This document shows, in pieces, positions 6,368 through 10,076 of a stretch of DNA of 10,076 nt (its first letter is position 1; each line of letters begins with the position of its first letter). The stretch is from JAABYT01 sp041581935 (GTDB lineage Bacteria > Pseudomonadota > Gammaproteobacteria > HK1): positions 1 to 10,076 of the forward strand of contig JBFICP010000109.1 of NCBI GenBank assembly GCA_041581935.1, read 5' to 3'. Made by a program: the position numbers and the translations under genes. Below the pieces are notes generated by a model. That model saw only the letters and a program-made list of their open reading frames with translations. It had not been told where the DNA came from and ran no database searches.

Positions 6368-7545
6368 TGACCAGACGATTCCCCGCTTTCATCACCGTAG
6401 CGTTGCTTGCCGCGAACCTGGGCGCCTGCAGCCAGGTGCGTGGTACGGGCGATCTCGGCATCGTGGTCGAGCGCGCCGCCGGTAGCGTGCTGGTTGTGGA
6501 GACGACACATCGTCGCGCGCTCGCCCAGGTGAACGGCCTCGGCGATCTGTCCCACGCCTCGGCAGTGTACTCCCGCGATGCGCGGTACGCGTATGTCTTC
6601 GGCCGGGACGGCGGACTCACCAAGATCGACGTCATCGAAGGACGCATCGACAGGCGTATCGTGCAGGCCGGCAACAGCATCGGCGGCGCAATCTCCCAGG
6701 ACGGCTCCCTGGTCGCGGTATCGAACTACGAGCCCGGCGGCGTGCGCATCTTCGACGCCGAAAGTCTCGCGCCGGTGGCGGAAATCCCGGCGGTCTACGA
6801 CGCCACCGGGCGACGTTCGAAGGTTGTGGGCCTCGTCGACGCCCCCGGGCGCCGATTCGTGTTCAGCCTCTACGACGCGGGGCAGATCTGGATCGCCGAT
6901 CTGTCGACGCCGAGCGCGCCGAAAATCCGTAAGTTCGCCAATATCGGCAACAAGCCGTACGACGCGCTGATCACTCCCGAGGGCCGCTATTACGTCGCCG
7001 GCCTCTACGGGGAAGACGGTCTCGCGCTTCTGGATCTATGGCAACCCGACCGGGGCGTGCGTCGCATTCTGCCCGGCTACGGTCGCGGTGAGGAATCGCT
7101 CCCGGTGTACAAGATGCCGCACATGGAGGGCTGGGCCGTCGCCGGCGATCTCGCGTTCGTGCCCGCCGTCGGGCGCCACGAGGTGCTGGTCATCGACCGT
7201 AACGGCTGGCACGAGCGCGCACGCATACCGGTGACAGGCCAACCCGTGTTCGTTATGGCGCGTCCCGACGCAAGGGAGGTGTGGGTGAACTTCGCGCTGC
7301 CGGACAACGACACCATCCAAATCATCGACGTCCAGACGCTAGCCGTCTCGCGCACCATGAGACCCGGCAAGGCCGTGCTGCACATGGAGTTCACGCCGCG
7401 CGGCGAGCAGGTGTGGGTTTCGGTACGCGACGAGAACCGAGTCGACGTCTACGACACCGCATCCTACGAGAAACTCGCCGCACTGCCCGCGGATAAGCCG
7501 AGCGGGATATTTCTCGCAGCCCGCGCTCATCGTATCGGATTTTAG
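6364..7545 (+). CDS. nirF: Heme d1 biosynthesis protein NirF, lipoprotein
   Basis: NirF acts late in heme d1 formation in the periplasm; its exact reaction is still debated. The 393-residue protein is related to the d1 propeller of NirS but has no heme c domain. It begins with a lipoprotein signal: basic MMTRR, a hydrophobic core, then the lipobox L19-G-A-C22 followed by Ser, which suggests an outer-membrane anchor under the usual sorting rule. Propeller repeats run from about residue 30 to 385. The segment DLSHASAVYSRDARYAYVFG (62-81) lines up with the part of NirS holding its heme d1 ligand H213, giving NirF H64 as the counterpart. Its start overlaps the nirC stop by 4 nt, indicating translational coupling. 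Only 2 nt separate its stop from the first nirD start. The length is normal for NirF. Confidence 0.95.
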   Translation: MMTRRFPAFITVALLAANLGACSQVRGTGDLGIVVERAAGSVLVVETTHRRALAQVNGLGDLSHASAVYSRDARYAYVFGRDGGLTKIDVIEGRIDRRIVQAGNSIGGAISQDGSLVAVSNYEPGGVRIFDAESLAPVAEIPAVYDATGRRSKVVGLVDAPGRRFVFSLYDAGQIWIADLSTPSAPKIRKFANIGNKPYDALITPEGRYYVAGLYGEDGLALLDLWQPDRGVRRILPGYGRGEESLPVYKMPHMEGWAVAGDLAFVPAVGRHEVLVIDRNGWHERARIPVTGQPVFVMARPDAREVWVNFALPDNDTIQIIDVQTLAVSRTMRPGKAVLHMEFTPRGEQVWVSVRDENRVDVYDTASYEKLAALPADKPSGIFLAARAHRIGF

Positions 7546-7547
7546 TC

Positions 7548-8096
7548 ATGGCGAGTGTGGGCACAAACGCGAAGCTCAGAGCCGCGGACACGTCGACGCG
7601 GCGGCCACGTCGCCCGGCAGGCCCGGCGCGCAAAAAGATGGCTAAACTGTGCGCCCTCGACAAGAGGTTACTCGATGAGTTTCAGCGCGATCTTCCCGTC
7701 TGCGCGCGACCTTTCGCCGAGATCGCCCATCGCCTCGGATGCAACGAGGCCACTGTCATCGGGCATCTGGCATGGCTGCAGCGTCAAGGCTACGTGAGCC
7801 GTGTCGGAGCAGTGTTCAGCCCGAATCACCTCGGCGCCAGCACCCTTGCTGCCATGGCGATTCCCGAGGACCGGCTTGAAAGTGTCGCCACGATGGTCAG
7901 CAGCTACCCGGAGGTGAACCACAACTACGAGCGCGAGCACGCGTTCAATCTCTGGTTCGTGGTGACCGCAAAGGACGCGCACGCCGTCGCCGATGTGCTC
8001 GCCGATGTGCAACGTCGAACGGGTATCGCGGTGATGGATCTCCCGCTTCTCGAGGCGTTTCACATCGACTTGGGGTTTCCGCTGTGGCTGACATGA
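7548..8096 (+). CDS. nirD: Siroheme decarboxylase subunit NirD
   Basis: The NirD/L/G/H proteins jointly decarboxylate siroheme to 12,18-didecarboxysiroheme in the cytoplasm. They are AsnC/Lrp-like proteins: an N-terminal winged helix, then a ferredoxin-like domain. Here the fold starts near residue 36 (ALDKRLLDEFQRDLPVCARP). The family motif H125-N-Y-E-R129-E-H131 followed by NLWFVV is clear. Residues 1-30 form an Arg/Pro/Ala-rich tail not expected in the family. A second in-frame ATG at 7638 would give about 152 residues, the usual size, and the true start may be there. The 7548 start is listed because it lies 2 nt after nirF, which favours coupling, although neither start has a strong ribosome site. 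The D/L/G/H naming follows gene order and motif type, not a measured alignment. Confidence 0.85.
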   Translation: MASVGTNAKLRAADTSTRRPRRPAGPARKKMAKLCALDKRLLDEFQRDLPVCARPFAEIAHRLGCNEATVIGHLAWLQRQGYVSRVGAVFSPNHLGASTLAAMAIPEDRLESVATMVSSYPEVNHNYEREHAFNLWFVVTAKDAHAVADVLADVQRRTGIAVMDLPLLEAFHIDLGFPLWLT

Positions 8097-8590
8097 CGCA
8101 GGCAATCGTTCACGCCTTGCAGGATGGGCTCGAGCTCACGCCACGCCCGTTCGCACGCATCGCCGAACGCCTCGGCATCGATGAGGAGAGCGTTCTCAAT
8201 GTCGTTCGGCAACTGCAGACGACGGGCGCCATCAAACGCTTCGGCGTCATCGTGCGCCACCACGAGCTTGGCTATCGCGCCAACGCGATGGTGGTCTGGG
8301 ACGTGCCCGACGAAGCCGTGCATGCCACGGCAAAGCAGCTCGCCGGCGATCCGGCCGTGACGCTTTGCTACCGGCGTCCACGCAGGCCACCGAGCTGGCC
8401 CTACAATCTGTTCTGCATGATCCACGGCGTGGATCGCGAAAGCGTGCAGCGCAAAATTTCCACGTTGCGGAGCACGTTCGGTTTGCAGAACCTGCCCTAC
8501 TGCGTGCTGTTCAGCCGCCGGCGCTTCAAGCAACGCGGCGCAAGATATGTTTCGCCCGCCGATGCCGGGGAGGCACACGCCGATGGATGA
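8084..8590 (+). CDS. nirL: Siroheme decarboxylase subunit NirL
   Basis: This 168-residue AsnC/Lrp-like subunit of the siroheme decarboxylase set belongs to the second motif type. In place of HNYxREH it has C95-Y-R-R-P-R100 followed by PSWPYNLFCMIHG. The N-terminal winged helix covers about 1-55 (IVHALQDGLELTPRPFARIA). The GTG at 8084 is chosen because from there MADMTQAIVHALQDG lines up residue for residue with the NirG start MDDYDRAIVNALQDG, and a GGGG at 8072-8075 is suitably spaced. The ATG at 8093, in an ATGA overlap with the nirD stop, is the alternative. The gene overlaps nirD by 13 nt and nirG by 8 nt. The C-terminus (from about 150) is basic and then Ala/Asp-rich. It probably pairs with NirD or NirG; the partner cannot be read from sequence. 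Confidence 0.88.
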   Translation: MADMTQAIVHALQDGLELTPRPFARIAERLGIDEESVLNVVRQLQTTGAIKRFGVIVRHHELGYRANAMVVWDVPDEAVHATAKQLAGDPAVTLCYRRPRRPPSWPYNLFCMIHGVDRESVQRKISTLRSTFGLQNLPYCVLFSRRRFKQRGARYVSPADAGEAHADG

Positions 8591-9026
8591 CTACGATCGC
8601 GCCATCGTCAACGCGCTCCAGGACGGGCTCCCTTTGTGCGAGCAGCCCTTCGCGCCCCTCGCGCGAGCACTCGAAACCGATGAGCAGAACGTCGTTGCGC
8701 GTATTGCGAAGCTGCTCGAAGACGGGGTCCTTACCCGTTTCGGGCCGATGTACAACGCCGAGCGCCTGGGCGGCGCACTGAGCCTGTGTGCCCTCAGCGC
8801 GCCGCCGGAAAGATTCGATGAAATTGCCGCCCAGGTCAACGACTTCGCCGAGGTGGCACACAACTACGAGCGGGAGCACGCACTCAATATGTGGTTCGTG
8901 CTGGCGACTGAAGATGCGGCGCGAATCGCACAGGTAATCACGAAGATAGAGTCGCGAACGGGATGCAAGGTATTTCAGTTCCCCAAGCAACAGGAATTTT
9001 TTGTCGGATTGAAGCTCGAGGTATGA
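8583..9026 (+). CDS. nirG: Siroheme decarboxylase subunit NirG
   Basis: This 147-residue AsnC/Lrp-like protein is the second of the HNYER type in this cluster: H93-N-Y-E-R97-E-H99 followed by LNMWFVLAT. The winged helix is at about 1-55 (MDDYDRAIVNALQDGLPLCE) and the ferredoxin-like half follows (RFGPMYNAERLGGALSLCAL). It is one of four subunits working on siroheme in the cytoplasm. The ATG at 8583 has a strong GGGGAGG site at 8567-8573 and overlaps the nirL stop by 8 nt. An upstream in-frame ATG at 8547 would add 12 residues but lies well inside nirL and ahead of this ribosome site. The next gene, a cytochrome c, begins 29 nt downstream, so the usual direct nirG-nirH junction is interrupted. 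Confidence 0.88.
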   Translation: MDDYDRAIVNALQDGLPLCEQPFAPLARALETDEQNVVARIAKLLEDGVLTRFGPMYNAERLGGALSLCALSAPPERFDEIAAQVNDFAEVAHNYEREHALNMWFVLATEDAARIAQVITKIESRTGCKVFQFPKQQEFFVGLKLEV

Positions 9027-9055
9027 AACCGGGCAGACAGCCCGTGGAGGTGCAT

Positions 9056-9370
9056 ATGAAAATCGTGAGTCATTTTCTGATCGTGCTCGTGTCGATTCTG
9101 ATCCTGCCGAGCGCGGTGCTCGCGGGTGACGCTGCCGCCGGCGCGAAAAAAGCGGCGACCTGCGTTGCCTGTCATGGCAAGGACGGCATCAGCATTATCG
9201 ACACGTATCCGAATCTCGCCTGCCAGAAGGAGAAGTATCTCGTCAGCTCAATCAAAGCATACAAGAGCGGTGAGCGTAACAATCCGATGATGAAGCCGAT
9301 GGTGGCGTCGCTTTCCGATGCGGATATCGAAAATCTCGCGGCCTATTACGCCAGCTTGAACTGCAAGTAG
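9056..9370 (+). CDS. Small class I cytochrome c inserted between nirG and nirH
   Basis: This 104-residue protein has a signal peptide (core about 8-22, likely cleavage after VLA at 21-23) and one heme c motif, C36-V-A-C39-H40. The rest resembles c553 or one half of a c4 cytochrome: YPNLACQKEKYLVSSIKAYK, then NPMMKPMVASLSDADIENLA. The sixth ligand is probably one of M78, M79 or M82. It should be a soluble periplasmic electron carrier, perhaps serving NirS, NirI or heme d1 maturation in the way NirM/c551 does elsewhere; that role is inferred. Two further cysteines stand out: C56, where relatives have glycine (NLAGQ), and C103, next to last. GGAGG at 9046-9050 is 5 nt from the ATG. Longer readings from 8963 would lie inside nirG and are rejected. 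It lies between nirG (29-nt gap) and nirH (6-nt gap) and is surely co-transcribed. Confidence 0.9.
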   Translation: MKIVSHFLIVLVSILILPSAVLAGDAAAGAKKAATCVACHGKDGISIIDTYPNLACQKEKYLVSSIKAYKSGERNNPMMKPMVASLSDADIENLAAYYASLNCK

Positions 9371-9376
9371 CAGCGC

Positions 9377-9877
9377 ATGGACGCTCCCGCAAACGCGCTC
9401 GATGACGATGCCCGGCGCCTGATAGCGGCCACTCAGGAAGGGCTGCCGTTGTGCACCCGCCCCTATGAGGCGCTCGCCACTCAGCTCGGCGTGACGCAGG
9501 AGGAAATTCTGGCGCATTTCTCGCGCATGCTGGCGAACGGCAGTATCCGGCGCATCGCGGCGGTCCCGAATCACTACTTGCTGGGCTATCGCGCCAACGG
9601 CATGTCGGTATGGGACGTGACGGACGAGCACGCGCAGGCGTGCGGTCGCGAGATCGGGCACCTGCCTTTCGTGAGCCACTGTTATCTGCGCCCACGCCAC
9701 TTGCCGGACTGGCGCTACAACCTGTTTGCCATGGTGCACGGTCATTGCCGTGCGCAGGTCGAGGCCCAGGTCGAGCGCATCGCGGCGGTTCTCGGCGACC
9801 GGCAACGGGCCCACGACGTGCTCTACAGCAAGCGAATTCTGAAAAAGACCGGCATGCGTCTCGAGGGAGGAAATTAG
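9377..9877 (+). CDS. nirH: Siroheme decarboxylase subunit NirH
   Basis: This 166-residue AsnC/Lrp-like protein is the second of the CYRRPR type: H101-C-Y-L-R-P-R107 followed by LPDWRYNLFAMVHG. It resembles NirL in this region and in the middle (LGYRANGMSVWDV against LGYRANAMVVWDV). The second arginine of CYRRPR is replaced by leucine before RPR. The winged helix is at about residues 8-62, and the C-terminus (DVLYSKRILKKTGMRL) matches the LFSRRRFKQRG region of NirL. It is expected to act with the other three subunits on siroheme in the cytoplasm. The ATG at 9377 lies 6 nt after the cytochrome stop, with no strong ribosome site, so coupling to the gene before is likely. nirJ starts 2 nt after its stop. 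The H label rests on order and motif type. Confidence 0.87.
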   Translation: MDAPANALDDDARRLIAATQEGLPLCTRPYEALATQLGVTQEEILAHFSRMLANGSIRRIAAVPNHYLLGYRANGMSVWDVTDEHAQACGREIGHLPFVSHCYLRPRHLPDWRYNLFAMVHGHCRAQVEAQVERIAAVLGDRQRAHDVLYSKRILKKTGMRLEGGN

Positions 9878-9879
9878 CC

Positions 9880-10076
9880 GTGTTTCGGGTCTCCCAGTAC
9901 ATGCGTGAGCTGGTCTCGCCGACGCCACTCGGCGAGCCACGAGGGCCCACCGGCCCGGTGGTCATCTGGAACCTCATTCGCAGGTGTAATCTCACCTGCA
10001 AGCACTGCTATTCGATATCGGCGGATCGCGACTTTCCCGGAGAGCTCGACACCACCGAGGTGTTCGAGGTCATGGA
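9880..10076 (+). CDS. nirJ: Radical SAM heme d1 biosynthesis enzyme NirJ, partial
   Basis: Only the first 65 residues are in the window; the frame is open at the right edge. NirJ acts on didecarboxysiroheme, removing two propionate side chains on the way to the oxo groups of heme d1. The N-terminus reads MFRVSQYMRELVSPTPLG, then VVIWNLIRRCNLTCKHCYSI, with the radical SAM motif C36-xxx-C40-xx-C43 that holds the 4Fe-4S cluster. GELDTTEVFEVM follows, as in NirJ. The start is a GTG, 2 nt after the nirH stop, with a strong GGGAGG at 9865-9870, 9 nt upstream. The C-terminal cysteine-rich region that would hold a second cluster is outside the window. Identification rests on the N-terminal motifs and the operon and is firm. 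Confidence 0.95.
   Translation, partial: MFRVSQYMRELVSPTPLGEPRGPTGPVVIWNLIRRCNLTCKHCYSISADRDFPGELDTTEVFEVM

Overview
This window is most of a denitrification locus for cytochrome cd1 nitrite reductase (NirS) and its heme d1 cofactor. The DNA is GC-rich, the genes are tightly packed, and the gene set is typical of denitrifying Proteobacteria. A beta- or gammaproteobacterium seems most likely, but I cannot name a genus from the sequence alone.

Layout. Positions 1-396 (minus) hold the N-terminal 132 residues of a two-CBS-domain protein. It is divergent from a small hemerythrin-like protein (439-855, plus). That gene converges on a Dnr/Fnr-type regulator (857-1570, minus) with one base between the stop codons. 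The 160-nt gap between the regulator and the next, divergent gene (1731-3314) contains a textbook Dnr/FNR operator, TTGAC-N4-ATCAA. The gene at 1731 encodes a NirI/NosR-family membrane flavo-iron-sulfur protein. A 183-nt gap with a second operator, TTGAC-N4-GTCAA, leads into nirS (3498-5222). Downstream, all on the plus strand and with very short or overlapping junctions, come nirE, nirC, nirF, nirD, nirL, nirG, an extra small cytochrome c gene, nirH and the start of nirJ, which runs off the right edge. The core order S-E-C-F-D-L-G-H-J matches the Paracoccus type of nir operon, where a nirI gene also lies beside nirS. The difference here is the cytochrome c gene between nirG and nirH.

How it works together. 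The Dnr-type regulator probably senses NO or low oxygen and activates both nirI and nirS through the two boxes. NirS reduces nitrite to NO in the periplasm. NirE methylates uroporphyrinogen III to precorrin-2, which leads to siroheme. NirD/L/G/H decarboxylate siroheme, NirJ (radical SAM) replaces two propionates, and NirF acts in the later periplasmic steps. NirC, and possibly the extra cytochrome, handle electrons. NirI is thought to support nir expression or activity by electron transfer. The CBS and hemerythrin-like proteins may be accessory sensors, which is inference from position only.

No tRNA, rRNA, insertion sequence, CRISPR array or attachment site is visible. I see no wholly new system. 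The points worth a second look are the embedded cytochrome with two unusual extra cysteines, the short NirI, the altered recognition helix of the regulator, and the CBS-hemerythrin pair at the edge.
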